Below are positions 12,532 to 21,404 of a stretch of 36,205 bases of DNA, piece after piece. The notes below the pieces were generated by a model that was not told the origin of the DNA, ran no database searches, and saw nothing but the letters and a program-made list of their open reading frames with translations. The translations under genes were made by a program, and so were the position numbers. The DNA is from a virus. The stretch lies in the IMG/VR virus record IMGVR_UViG_3300046777_000904, positions 1 through 36,205 of that record; one strand, 5' to 3'. Each line of letters opens with the position of its first letter. Position 1 is the first letter of the stretch.

Positions 12532-13166
12532 AGTGGAAGGCGATAACCATCCGGCAATTCCAAGAATTGGCACAAATTGAAAAAAGTGCCGGAGATGACT
12601 TCGACATCAAGGTGGCAAAGGTCGCACACCTTGAAGGCAAGACATTGGCAGACATGGATCAGTTGTCCATCGGTCAGCTGAATGACCTATTCCGCAAGTA
12701 TGCTGACTTGTTCAACGATGTCGCACCCGACAAGACCATGAGGGAATGGTATAAAGACGGAATAAAGTATAAACTGATAGCCGACATCCGTGATATAAAC
12801 GCAGGGCAGTATAATGAACTTATACATTTCAGCAAAGGGGGAGACATTGTCGGCAACCTTCACAGGCTGATGGCAACACTTGTGATGCCGATGGAGCGCA
12901 AGTATTTCAGATGGGTACCGATGAAAAAAGACCATGCAAAGGTGTCCGACATCATGCTGGATGCACCCTTCCACCTATGCCTTAAATCTGCGGTTTTTTT
13001 TTGCAAGGTCTTCACAACATCATTGAAGAATTTGAGTCCTTATTTAGCGCAGGAGTTGATGAACCAGGAGATGACGAAGTCCGAAGCATTGGAGGCGATG
13101 GAGGCTTTATCAGCGCTTATGGATGGTATTTTAATGCCAAGCAAGTTGCCGACTTCGAAAACATAA
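12528..13166 (+). CDS. Tail assembly chaperone, zero-frame product (gpG-like)
   Basis: From the ATG at 12528 the product has 212 residues (MKWKAITIRQFQELAQIEKS). An upstream in-frame TTG at 12462 would overlap the small membrane gene and is rejected. The N-terminal domain reads like a tape-measure chaperone of Bacteroidota phages. At codons 157-158 a run of nine T sets the zero frame as T-TTT-TTT, a canonical slippery site. A -1 slip leads into the frame open to 13288. Without a slip, translation continues 54 more residues (helical EAMEALSALMDG). The two products would be the G and G-T analogues. The gene lies far from the tape measure gene at 21404, which is odd for such a chaperone. Confidence 0.65.
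   Translation: MKWKAITIRQFQELAQIEKSAGDDFDIKVAKVAHLEGKTLADMDQLSIGQLNDLFRKYADLFNDVAPDKTMREWYKDGIKYKLIADIRDINAGQYNELIHFSKGGDIVGNLHRLMATLVMPMERKYFRWVPMKKDHAKVSDIMLDAPFHLCLKSAVFFCKVFTTSLKNLSPYLAQELMNQEMTKSEALEAMEALSALMDGILMPSKLPTSKT
12994..13002 (+). other. Slippery T run, probable -1 ribosomal frameshift site
   Basis: Nine T follow GCGG. In the frame of the 12528 gene they are read GTT-TTT-TTT-TGC, so T-TTT-TTT fits the X-XXY-YYZ heptamer. After a -1 slip, decoding continues TTG-CAA-GGT in the frame that is open to 13288. RNA polymerase slippage on the same run would also produce both proteins. Confidence 0.6.
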
Positions 13167-13288
13167 CCGTATCACAGGCATTTGAATTAAACGTTATACA
13201 ATACCTAAACATCTTGTCCTATTTGAAAGCCAAGAGTGAATACGATGCGGAACAACAGAAGAAAATGATGAAACGCTATGCCCATTAA
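13001..13288 (+). CDS. Tail assembly chaperone, -1 frame extension (T part)
   Basis: This frame encodes 95 residues after the slip and has no ATG before its conserved part. The segment GWYFNAKQVADFENITVSQA and the following helix (VIQYLNILSYLKAKSEYDAE) look like real protein and resemble the T part of such chaperones. Joined to the first 158 residues of the 12528 frame it gives a product of about 253 residues. The fusion would bridge the tape measure and tail tube during tail assembly. It overlaps the zero-frame tail over 166 nt and the next gene by 11 nt. Confidence 0.6.
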   Translation: MQGLHNIIEEFESLFSAGVDEPGDDEVRSIGGDGGFISAYGWYFNAKQVADFENITVSQAFELNVIQYLNILSYLKAKSEYDAEQQKKMMKRYAH

Positions 13289-13940
13289 TATCAGACGGTC
13301 GCAGAAGGAAGCCTTAAGCGAAGGATTTTTGGACACATTGGGCAGCGAAAAGACCGATGAGGGAATAAGCATTGCCACCACGGAAGATGTGCTGATAGCA
13401 TGGGCAGGGCAGTTTATTCGTCAGGCACAGGCAAATCTTGACAGGGCTGATGCCGTTTCAAGCGGTGAACTTGCGGCATCTATGAAGTTTAACATAACGA
13501 TTGCTGCAACTAAGTACAAGCTTGACATCAGCATGGCTGACTACTATGACTTCGTGAACAAAGGGGTACGGGGCATCGAATCCGCTGCAAAGGCACCGGG
13601 ATCACCTTATCAGTTTAGGAAGAGGTCAGTATCTAAGGCGTTCCTTGATGCGCTGACTAAATGGGTCAGACGGGAAGGGTTGAAAAGTCGCATCATCCCT
13701 GAAGCAGCGGTAACGGAAAGGGTGTATAAACGCAAGGCAAAGGTGCTGGGAGTTCAAGATAAGGAGCGGCAGTTGGCATATTTAATCGGCAGAAGTATAA
13801 AGCGGAAAGGCGTAAGGCGAACGGGATTCTTGGATGATGCTTATGCAAAGTTGTATCCGCAGCTTGGAGAGGACTTGGCGAAGGCGTTGGGCGAAGATGT
13901 TAGCAACACATTCAGAAGGTTGCAAACCAAAATTGGGTAA
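13278..13940 (+). CDS. Tail or neck completion protein (HK97 gp10-like)
   Basis: The product has 220 residues. The segments SGELAASMKFNI, YYDFVNKGVRG and the Gly-rich loop with YQFRKRSVSKAF, followed by RRTGFLDDAY, follow the layout of gp10-like proteins. These are beta strands around a repeated aromatic Tyr-Gly signature and end with a helix. Such proteins sit at the head-tail joint or tail end. The assignment rests on pattern and on its place after the chaperone. I see no enzymatic motif. Confidence 0.5.
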   Translation: MPINIRRSQKEALSEGFLDTLGSEKTDEGISIATTEDVLIAWAGQFIRQAQANLDRADAVSSGELAASMKFNITIAATKYKLDISMADYYDFVNKGVRGIESAAKAPGSPYQFRKRSVSKAFLDALTKWVRREGLKSRIIPEAAVTERVYKRKAKVLGVQDKERQLAYLIGRSIKRKGVRRTGFLDDAYAKLYPQLGEDLAKALGEDVSNTFRRLQTKIG

Positions 13941-13942
13941 GT

Positions 13943-15148
13943 ATGGCAATGACTATAAAGAGCAATCCGGCAACTGATGCCGCTGGTCACAATGACATGA
14001 TTTACGTCATTGATTCGACTAACAAGGCGCAGTCCAACTATCAGTATATACTGACCATCCGCATCGGTGGGGTTGTCATTGCCACCCTAAAGAATAGACC
14101 GAATCCAGCCTTTTCAAATTACGGGGTGTTTAACATATCATCGGTCATTCAGAATTATCTCAATAGTGACTATTTTAAACCATCAGCCACCCAAGAGGAT
14201 GTGGCACCGAAGGTTATGTATCAGGTGCGCCTATCCGAATCCTATGGCAGCACAACCAACACGGATGTGGTAACTGATGCCTATCGTTACGCATGGAACG
14301 CAGCATTGCCTTATCTTGATAGTGTCCAGGTGACGAACTATGCGACATTCGTGCAGAAGTTCATCACCGAAAGACCTAACGAGTTTATAGAAGTTGACAC
14401 CAATGAAGATCATTATGTGTGCGCATTCGGTGCGGGATATGAAGCAGTACATGTGAAGTATTACGCCAACAAGAACGCAAGTGGTTTGCCTTCATCAACG
14501 GCATACTACAACGTGACGGCATCCACCAACGTTTCCGCATTCGTTCAGTTTAGCGGAAATACCATCATAAACGTAGGTACCAAGCGGTTCAACCCAGGCA
14601 GCAATCAATCCTATACCGTCAGCCTTGCAAGTGGATTCAATGGGTTGGCATCATCCATCACAAGCATCGGAAACCCTTTGCGGTTTAATGTCACGGCTTG
14701 TCATCCTTATGAACCCGTTGTCCTTCATTTTATGAACAGGCTTGGCGGTTATGAAACCATGCACTTTAGGTTGAAGTCACGGAAGCGATTGAACACGGAA
14801 CGGAAGAAAACGGGTAGGCTGGGGTATCAGGTGACATCAGCCGGGGGCATAGGGTATAAGGATTCACGGAATGTTATATACGATACTGAAAGGGTATATG
14901 CTGCGACATATCGCTATCAGTTGGCATTGAATAGCGCAGCCTTGACGGATGCGCAGTTTGAATGGCTGGAGGACTTAATTACTTCCCCGGTGGTCTATGT
15001 TGAGCAATATGTTCAGAGTGGCACTTTATATGTTCCCGTTCAGTTGACCACAGACGAGTATGAGTTTAGAAAGCGCATCAATGATAAGGTCAGCATCATG
15101 AGCATTAACATTCAGTTTAGCGAACCTAACGCATCACAACTGCGATGA
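13943..15148 (+). CDS. Tail structural protein, distal tail/baseplate-like
   Basis: The product has 401 residues and is beta-rich with many Tyr, Asn, Ser and Thr. The block EPVVLHFMNRLGGYETMHF (about residues 258-276) is a signature I recall from tail proteins of Bacteroidota phages and phage-tail-like particles. No signal peptide or catalytic site is visible. It precedes the large hub-like protein with a 4-nt overlap. A distal tail or baseplate role is the best guess. Confidence 0.6.
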   Translation: MAMTIKSNPATDAAGHNDMIYVIDSTNKAQSNYQYILTIRIGGVVIATLKNRPNPAFSNYGVFNISSVIQNYLNSDYFKPSATQEDVAPKVMYQVRLSESYGSTTNTDVVTDAYRYAWNAALPYLDSVQVTNYATFVQKFITERPNEFIEVDTNEDHYVCAFGAGYEAVHVKYYANKNASGLPSSTAYYNVTASTNVSAFVQFSGNTIINVGTKRFNPGSNQSYTVSLASGFNGLASSITSIGNPLRFNVTACHPYEPVVLHFMNRLGGYETMHFRLKSRKRLNTERKKTGRLGYQVTSAGGIGYKDSRNVIYDTERVYAATYRYQLALNSAALTDAQFEWLEDLITSPVVYVEQYVQSGTLYVPVQLTTDEYEFRKRINDKVSIMSINIQFSEPNASQLR

Positions 15149-17178
15149 TACGAACGGAGATATACGTTGAAGGCAACCAATTGGATGTCACCGCTGACCT
15201 TGATGCCGTGCTGACATTTAGCATTGATGACATAAAGGATTTCAGCCAACGGACTACCAAGTATTCCAAGACGATTGTGATACCCGGCACGAATCAAAAC
15301 AACTTCGTTTTTGGAAACTTGTTCGATGTATCGGTATATAATTCTTATGATGCCAACCTTGACAACGTAGGATATAACTATAACGCTGCAAAGGCGGCAT
15401 CTTGTGAGGTGTATGTTGATCGTGTGCAAGTGTTCAAGGGCGTTATTCGCATCCTTGAGATAACTGTTGTGAATGGAGTGGTCGAATATGAGACGGCAAT
15501 CTTTGGCGATCTTGGGGGGTTCATTGCGGCATTGGGTGATTCATTGCTGGAGACCTTGGATTTTTCATCCTATAACCACACATTTAACGAGAGCAATATT
15601 CAGAATAGTTGGGCAGCAACACCGGGGGCATCCTATTACTATCCGCTGATAGACTATGGATATACTACGGATGGCACTAACTATGACATTGTGAACTTCC
15701 GTCCAGCACTTCATGTAAAGGAGTATATAGACAAGATAATGTCAGGAGCCGGGTACACTTATACTTCATCCTTTTTTGATACCGCACAATTCAAGAAACT
15801 TATCATTCCGGCTAATGTTGATGTGGCATATACGGAGGTTAATACCCTGTTTAGCCGTGTCCTTACAAGCGCATTGACTACCATTACACCACCCCACAAA
15901 ATCACTTACACTTCATCCATCGGCACCCAATATGCCACGGATGTCAGCGGTACAATAACCTATTCCCGGACGGGCAATATCAATGTGCTGGTCAGCGGAA
16001 CCGCTGGAATTTATGTAGAGAATGGCGGCAGCGACATCACGGCAAGGCTTGGCATTTACAAAAACGGAACGCTGATAGGTGACGAGTTTAGCACTACCAT
16101 TCCGGGTGGTATAAACGCTGCAAGGTCTTTGAGTGTGTCAACCTTTGTTGCACTTGCACCATCCGATTATCTTGAATTAAAGATAGCGGCAGATAGCGGA
16201 TACACTTTATTTCAGCTGGGAGATGCGACATTTAAGGCAGAAGGGCAGCCTGTCTGCAAGTTTGCACTTGCCTATGGCGATACGCTCAATATGCAAGGCT
16301 TTATCCCGAAGGGCGTTAAACGGGTGGACTTTTTTAAGAATATCGTTGAGATGTTCAATTTGTACATCACCGAAGATGCCACGAAGGACAAGCACTTAAA
16401 CATCACCCCGTATAAAGACTTCTACGATGCAAACCTATCCAATGCCATAGATTGGACGTATAAGGTTGACCATATCAAGCCTGTAAAGGTTAAACCGATG
16501 GGCGAACTGAATGCAAAGGCCTATGAGTTTAAGTATAAAGATGATAGCGACTTTTATAACGAATCCTATAAAAACAAGTATTCGACAGGATACGGCACAA
16601 GATTATACGATACAGGACTTGAATTTGTCAATGACACGGCACAAGTGGAACTCATTTTTGCTGCATCGGTATTGGTGCAGTATAGCGGCACGAATAGAGT
16701 TGTTCCGGCTATCTACAAGTCAACCAACAATGTCAAAGCGCAGTATAATAGCGTTATCCGCATCCTGTATCGTAAGACAAGCAATACGGCCTGTTCAGCG
16801 TGGAATTTGAAGAATGGCGGCACTACCCTTGTATCGCCTACGGACTACCCTTATGCCGGACACATTGATGATCCGCTCGATCCTACCCTGGACTTGTTGT
16901 GGGGTGCGCCTAATGAGTTATACTATGATGCGGATGCCTACCCGGTGGCAAATCTCTTTAACGTCTATTGGGATGACTATATCTTCGAAATTACCAGCAA
17001 GGATAGCAAGTTAGTGACGGCATACGTTAAGTTGTCACCCGTTGATATTTTAAACCTTGACTTTAGCAAATACATATTTATAGGTGGGCAACTATTCCGG
17101 CTTAACAAGATAACAGACTATAATGCCCTAATGCCCGACACCACTAAATGCGAACTACTAAACGTAATTGATATATGA
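15145..17178 (+). CDS. Large tail hub/baseplate protein
   Basis: The product has 677 residues. The N-terminal pattern YVEGNQLDVTADLDAVLTFS, SIDDIKDFSQRTTKYSKTI and VIPGTNQNNFVFGNLFDV is characteristic of a large tail protein found in many Bacteroidota phages. The blocks VFKGVIRILEI, VEYETAIFGDLGGFIAALGD and LDFSSYNHTF continue it. The middle and end are beta-rich with YIDKIMSGAGYTYTSSFF. I assign it to the tail tip or hub, where adsorption is triggered. No muralytic motif is visible. It shares ATGA junctions with both neighbours. Confidence 0.7.
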   Translation: MIRTEIYVEGNQLDVTADLDAVLTFSIDDIKDFSQRTTKYSKTIVIPGTNQNNFVFGNLFDVSVYNSYDANLDNVGYNYNAAKAASCEVYVDRVQVFKGVIRILEITVVNGVVEYETAIFGDLGGFIAALGDSLLETLDFSSYNHTFNESNIQNSWAATPGASYYYPLIDYGYTTDGTNYDIVNFRPALHVKEYIDKIMSGAGYTYTSSFFDTAQFKKLIIPANVDVAYTEVNTLFSRVLTSALTTITPPHKITYTSSIGTQYATDVSGTITYSRTGNINVLVSGTAGIYVENGGSDITARLGIYKNGTLIGDEFSTTIPGGINAARSLSVSTFVALAPSDYLELKIAADSGYTLFQLGDATFKAEGQPVCKFALAYGDTLNMQGFIPKGVKRVDFFKNIVEMFNLYITEDATKDKHLNITPYKDFYDANLSNAIDWTYKVDHIKPVKVKPMGELNAKAYEFKYKDDSDFYNESYKNKYSTGYGTRLYDTGLEFVNDTAQVELIFAASVLVQYSGTNRVVPAIYKSTNNVKAQYNSVIRILYRKTSNTACSAWNLKNGGTTLVSPTDYPYAGHIDDPLDPTLDLLWGAPNELYYDADAYPVANLFNVYWDDYIFEITSKDSKLVTAYVKLSPVDILNLDFSKYIFIGGQLFRLNKITDYNALMPDTTKCELLNVIDI

Positions 17179-17516
17179 GCAACTGTATAGAAGGCGTAAA
17201 TTTTGATGTTGGGCAGATTGTGCCAATCCGGGCAGTCAAGTCGCAGACTGACAAGTTATCCTTGACACTAACGGAAGATGACGGCACGCCTACCAACCTA
17301 ACGTCAAATTCCTTTTCCTTCACCATTCATGCGGATGAGACTTCAGCGGCACTTTATACCGTTGCCGGAACTATTGCATCAAACGTGGTGACCTTTGCAT
17401 TGGCAACCCCATTGGCTGCTATAACTGTCGGGAAATACTATTACAAGGTCATCCGCACTTATGCGACAAGTGACACATTAAGGATAATCCACGGAAACTT
17501 CAAAGTAGTATTCTGA
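17175..17516 (+). CDS. Small Ig-like baseplate protein (BppU N-terminus-like)
   Basis: The product has 113 residues and is all beta: a sandwich with LSLTLTEDDGTPTNLTSNSF, FTIHADETSAALYTV and the closing strands LRIIHGNFKVVF. This is the fold and length of the N-terminal domain of upper baseplate proteins that dock fibres. It lies between the hub and the fibre gene, which fits an adaptor for the fibre. The overlap with the fibre gene is one base. Confidence 0.6.
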   Translation: MSNCIEGVNFDVGQIVPIRAVKSQTDKLSLTLTEDDGTPTNLTSNSFSFTIHADETSAALYTVAGTIASNVVTFALATPLAAITVGKYYYKVIRTYATSDTLRIIHGNFKVVF

Positions 17517-19819
17517 TGTCTAATATCAATATATCCGTCACGGAACAAGACCCAATTAATGTATCCATTGCATCACCGGAAGTGCAGAATGTAGATGTCA
17601 CAGGGCAAAGCATATCCGCATCGGTGCCGGACGGAGACAAGGGCGATATTATTGTAAGCGGTAACGGAACGATATGGACACTTGACCCGAATGCTTTGGC
17701 AACACGGGTACCATACACCGGGGCAACGGCTGATGTCAATCTCGGCGAGTTCGGTCTCCTTACGGGCAACATCGAGTTCGACACATCACCCACCAACGCA
17801 CCAACGGGGGCAGGAAGCATGGTGTGGAACGATACGGAGGGAACTGCTGACTTGATGTTGAAAGGTGGAAACGTCAACCTTCCGATCGGTCAAAAGCAAG
17901 TCCTAAGGGCGGTAAACGGCACAGGGGGCAACCTTACACGTGCGGCATATAGGGCGGTGAAGATAACAGGCGCACAGGGTCAGCGGTTACAGGTCAGCCT
18001 TGCCCGTGCGGACAATGATGCGAATAGTAAGGACACTATCGGACTTGTCGCAGAGGACATTGGCAACAATCAAGAAGGGTTCATCGTAACATCGGGAACG
18101 ATTGCGAACATCAATACAACGGGGTCGCTTCAAGGCGAGACATGGTCGGATGGTGACACTTTGTATCTAAGCGGTACGACATCAGGCGTTATTACCAACG
18201 TCAAGCCGTCAGCACCAACGCACACGGTCATCTTGGGGTTTGTTATCTACGCACATCAAAATAACGGCAAGATATACGTTAAGGTCGATAACGGATATGA
18301 GTTAGATGAACTCCATAACGTCAACGTTTCAACGGCTGCGAGTGGTGATTATTTGCGTTACAACGGCACGGTGTGGGTGGATTCCACTATAGGCGCAGCA
18401 GACCTTCCGAGTTCAATAGATGCTGCGAAGATAGGAGCAGGATTAGTCAGCAACACGGAGTTCGGGTATCTTGATGGTGTTACATCATCCATCCAAACCC
18501 AACTGAACGGCAAACAGGCAACACTTACGAATCCTGTAACTGGAACGGGTACGACTAACTACATCGCAAAGTTCACGGGTACGAGTGCGGTGGGGAATAG
18601 TTTAATATATGACAATGGAACAAATGTAGGAATTGGAAATACAAATACAACATATACGTTTGACGTAACGGGTAGCGGTAGGTTTTCTGGTACACTTTAT
18701 ACAAGAACAGGAACCAACGTTGCCATTGAGATGGCATCTACATCAGCATTGCGTAATTTAGGTACGTTTTATGTTGATTTTGCGTCAAGCGTTTCGGGTT
18801 TGTATCGAATAAGGGGTGGCACAAATTTACTTGATTATCTTACAATAAAGGATACGGGTGAGGTAGGGATTAGTAATACATCTCCGTCATATCTCCTTGA
18901 CGTTTCAGGCACACTAAGAAACACCACATCAGCATACTTTGCAACAAGTTCGGGAGGGGTAGGCATTGGAATTACATCCATTGCACCACAAGCAGCATTG
19001 GAAGTAAAGGGGCAAGTTTGGTTAAGTGAATCAACAAGAGTGCAATATCTTAGCATAGTACCAACCTTGACTGAAAATACAATTTATTCAAACTATACGG
19101 GCGGAGGTAGTGATAAGCCTATTATTATTGGAACATTTGCGAATAGAACGAATCAACTTTATTTAGCAACATCAGGGTCGGTAGGAATAGGAACGACATC
19201 GCCAATATTCACATCATTCGCTCAATTAACAGTTAGTGGAACACAGGGTGGTATTGTCATAAGGGCGAGTGCATCTGGTTATTCAAGATTGTTTTTTGCA
19301 AAGGATGACACAAGTGGCGTAGAGGGAGTGATACGTTATTTTCATACTGATAACAGTATGCAATTTTTTACTAACTCAAGTCAGAGATTAGTAATTACAT
19401 CAGCTGGTGATTTTGGCGTAAATAATTTAACGCCATCATATAAGATGGACATTATCGGTACTTTGCGTAGTACTAATGATGCATACTTTGCAACAAATAC
19501 AGGAAATGTAGGTATTGGAACTGTTACACTTGGCACATCCGCTAATAGGGTCATTGGAATTATAAACGGAACGGCACCGACAACATCACCAACCGATGTT
19601 GTGCAGATATATGCGAATGATATAACCGCTGGTAATGCTGCACTTCATGTCCGCACGGAAGGCGGTGCGGTGATTAAACTGTATCAAGAGACAACGGCTG
19701 TAGGTACAGCAACCTTTGTTCAGAATAGTGTTAATGCAGTTTATGAGGATAGTACATTCGATGGATATACTTTGAAACAAATAGTTAAAGCCCTTCGCAA
19801 TAACGGGTTACTTGCTTAA
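17516..19819 (+). CDS. Tail fibre / receptor-binding protein
   Basis: The product has 767 residues. The first 270 carry a shaft-like region with many Gly, Thr, Asn and Ser. The rest has repeated units built on VGIGTTSP, YLLDVSGTLRNT and AYFATSSGGVGIG, typical of trimeric beta-helical fibres. Two units of about 30 residues (near nt 18860 and 19410) are almost the same. It ends FDGYTLKQIVKALRNNGLLA, with no S74 intramolecular chaperone. The DNA from about 18600 to 19560 is clearly more A/T-rich than both flanks, so the receptor-binding half may have been exchanged. Confidence 0.8.
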   Translation: MSNINISVTEQDPINVSIASPEVQNVDVTGQSISASVPDGDKGDIIVSGNGTIWTLDPNALATRVPYTGATADVNLGEFGLLTGNIEFDTSPTNAPTGAGSMVWNDTEGTADLMLKGGNVNLPIGQKQVLRAVNGTGGNLTRAAYRAVKITGAQGQRLQVSLARADNDANSKDTIGLVAEDIGNNQEGFIVTSGTIANINTTGSLQGETWSDGDTLYLSGTTSGVITNVKPSAPTHTVILGFVIYAHQNNGKIYVKVDNGYELDELHNVNVSTAASGDYLRYNGTVWVDSTIGAADLPSSIDAAKIGAGLVSNTEFGYLDGVTSSIQTQLNGKQATLTNPVTGTGTTNYIAKFTGTSAVGNSLIYDNGTNVGIGNTNTTYTFDVTGSGRFSGTLYTRTGTNVAIEMASTSALRNLGTFYVDFASSVSGLYRIRGGTNLLDYLTIKDTGEVGISNTSPSYLLDVSGTLRNTTSAYFATSSGGVGIGITSIAPQAALEVKGQVWLSESTRVQYLSIVPTLTENTIYSNYTGGGSDKPIIIGTFANRTNQLYLATSGSVGIGTTSPIFTSFAQLTVSGTQGGIVIRASASGYSRLFFAKDDTSGVEGVIRYFHTDNSMQFFTNSSQRLVITSAGDFGVNNLTPSYKMDIIGTLRSTNDAYFATNTGNVGIGTVTLGTSANRVIGIINGTAPTTSPTDVVQIYANDITAGNAALHVRTEGGAVIKLYQETTAVGTATFVQNSVNAVYEDSTFDGYTLKQIVKALRNNGLLA

Positions 19820-19830
19820 AATATAAAACA

Positions 19831-20082
19831 ATGGAAATACAATCTGTTTTAGTATGGAAAGACGGCATAAAAAAATCAGCCGTGGATTTGGTCATTCATT
19901 CAGAGTTCGATGATATGGAAAGCCGTGCAAAGTTTGCTTACCGCCTGTTCACGAAGGATGCGGAACAAGTGGCAAGTGGCTATGTCGATCTTGACGGGTC
20001 GGACTACCTGGCATGGGATGGCAGCAATCAGGGCGCCTACGAATATGTTGCAACATCATTAAACCTAAAACCAGTTATATGA
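19831..20082 (+). CDS. Small protein after the tail fibre
   Basis: The product has 83 residues (MEIQSVLVWKDGIKKSAVDL at the start) and is beta-strand rich with acidic patches. I recall short proteins like it directly after fibre genes in Bacteroidota phages. It could be a fibre chaperone or a small structural protein. No motif proves either. The start follows the A-rich leader AAATATAAAACA, and the stop overlaps the next ATG (ATGA). Confidence 0.6.
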   Translation: MEIQSVLVWKDGIKKSAVDLVIHSEFDDMESRAKFAYRLFTKDAEQVASGYVDLDGSDYLAWDGSNQGAYEYVATSLNLKPVI

Positions 20083-20243
20083 ACGAGAAACTAATCGAAC
20101 TGAAAGCAAAAGCCTATGATGCGCTCGCAATGGTGGAAGCATGGCAGAGGGAATTGCAGAGCATCAACGCACAAATAGCAGAGGTTCAAAAGGCAATTAA
20201 CGAAACAAAGCAGGATGCCGCCAATCGGGATAAAGACCAATAA
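20079..20243 (+). CDS. Small coiled-coil protein
   Basis: From the ATG at 20079 the product has 54 residues. It is one long amphipathic helix (LIELKAKAYDALAMVEAWQR, then ELQSINAQIAEVQKAINETK). A longer in-frame version from 20013 would run through the previous gene and is rejected. Coiled-coil proteins of this size and place may assist the fibre or tail. Its last 29 nt overlap the start of the broken phosphoesterase gene. Confidence 0.6.
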   Translation: MNEKLIELKAKAYDALAMVEAWQRELQSINAQIAEVQKAINETKQDAANRDKDQ

Positions 20244-20373
20244 GGCAAGGGAATACAGGGCAACTCATGGATGGGAGATGCCCACCCTAAAACTTGCACG
20301 TATCCTTTACAATGAGAACAAATTGATGTTCAAAAGTGTGGAGGATGCAAGGGATAATCTGCGATACATTTAG
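20215..20373 (+). pseudogene. 5' part of a metallophosphoesterase gene, closed by an in-frame UAG
   Basis: From the ATG at 20215 the frame encodes 52 residues: a basic start (KTNKAREYRATHGWEM), then LKLARILYNENKLMFKSVED and ARDNLRYI, then TAG at 20371-20373. The same frame continues without interruption (GKNAKGHKRST) into the phosphoesterase domain starting at 20407. In related proteins known to me this N-terminal piece is fused to the enzyme, with Glu expected where the TAG lies. A single GAG to TAG change would explain it. The result is a split gene, a pseudogene, or readthrough of UAG to a 328-residue protein. Confidence 0.6.
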
Positions 20374-20406
20374 GGTAAGAATGCAAAAGGACATAAACGT
20401 AGTACG

Positions 20407-21201
20407 GTGAAGGTAGTACCTGACAGGCCACGGAATCCATACAAGTTGCCGGAGAGTGAGGATGTACCATATACTCCTTTTGCTATAAAGGCAAAAAGGG
20501 TATTAATACTTTCAAACATCCACATTCCCTATCATTCAGTTGAAGCATTAACGGCAGCCTTTGATTTTGCAAGAGATGAAAACCCGGATGCCGTTTTATT
20601 GAATGGGGATACAATAGACTTCTATCAACTTTCAAGATTCGGAAAAGACCCTAAAGCGAGATCATTTGCACATGAATTAAAGTCATTTCAAGAGTTTTTT
20701 GTCTCGTTACAGGCAGTATTTCCGAAGGCGCAGATATATTTTAAACTTGGGAATCATTGTGAAAGATACGAGCATTATTTGTGGATGAAAGCTGGTGAAC
20801 TTGACGGGGTTGAAGAATTTAAATTGGATAATATAATCAAATCAAGGGCACAAGGTATTGAATTGATAAAGGACAAAAGGATTGTAAAACTTGGGCATTT
20901 AAATGTGGTACACGGTCATGAGTTTGGCGGTTCAATCTTTAGCCCTGTCAATGTCGCAAGAGGTTTGTTTTTGCGTGGTAAAGTTTCCGCTTTGCAGGGT
21001 CACAATCACCAAACGTCAGAGCATACCGAACAAAATATGAACGGAGAAATTACCACGACTTATAGCGTTGGTTGCTTGTGCCATTTAAGTCCAGCATATC
21101 TACCTATAAATAAATGGAATCATGGTTTCGCTATTGTTGACATTGATAACATGAACTTTCATGTTCGTAATTATAGGATACATAAAGGTGTTGTCTTATG
21201 A
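20407..21201 (+). CDS. Calcineurin-like metallophosphoesterase domain, motif I altered
   Basis: From GTG 20407 the product has 264 residues. Metallophosphoesterase motifs are visible: NGDTID with Asp68, LGNHCER with Asn116-His117, VVHGHEFG with His169 and QGHNHQT with His199 and His201. In motif I the metal ligand Asp of the usual DxH is Asn37 (SNIHIPYH), which should weaken metal binding. The family cleaves phosphate esters and includes DNA and RNA phosphodiesterases. The gene is preceded in frame by the UAG-closed 20215 piece, so it may start by re-initiation, by readthrough, or not at all. Enzyme activity is doubtful. Confidence 0.75.
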   Translation: MKVVPDRPRNPYKLPESEDVPYTPFAIKAKRVLILSNIHIPYHSVEALTAAFDFARDENPDAVLLNGDTIDFYQLSRFGKDPKARSFAHELKSFQEFFVSLQAVFPKAQIYFKLGNHCERYEHYLWMKAGELDGVEEFKLDNIIKSRAQGIELIKDKRIVKLGHLNVVHGHEFGGSIFSPVNVARGLFLRGKVSALQGHNHQTSEHTEQNMNGEITTTYSVGCLCHLSPAYLPINKWNHGFAIVDIDNMNFHVRNYRIHKGVVL

Positions 21202-21404
21202 CCGAAGAAATAATCTTTGAACAGGCTGAAGATATAAGTGAGGTCAATGAAACTATTTCCATCATTGAAAATCAGATTATGGTTATCAATGAAGTGGTCG
21301 CCATGCCTTCAGATATTTATAACAGCATGGATGAGCATAGGATTAAGGCGGTGGTGAATGCGTTCAAGGTCATAAATAAAATGCAGCAAAAACTTCTGAA
21401 ATAG
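21198..21404 (+). CDS. Small acidic protein before the tape measure
   Basis: The product has 68 residues and is acidic and helical (EDISEVNETISIIENQIMVI), with a basic end (INKMQQKLLK). No domain is recognised. It overlaps the phosphoesterase gene by ATGA, and its TAG overlaps the GTG of the tape measure gene by one base. In position it is where many phages have a chaperone gene, but the sequence does not support that by itself. Confidence 0.6.
   Translation: MTEEIIFEQAEDISEVNETISIIENQIMVINEVVAMPSDIYNSMDEHRIKAVVNAFKVINKMQQKLLK

Noticed and set aside
20371-20373. Genome-wide recoding of UAG, suggested by the in-frame TAG together with tRNA-like elements
   Set aside because: Several genes with sound boundaries end in TAG (for example at 1174, 4503, 21402, 23680, 29736, 33056, 33489 and 34502), and no suppressor anticodon (CTA) can be placed in either tRNA-like element. 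Only local readthrough remains possible.
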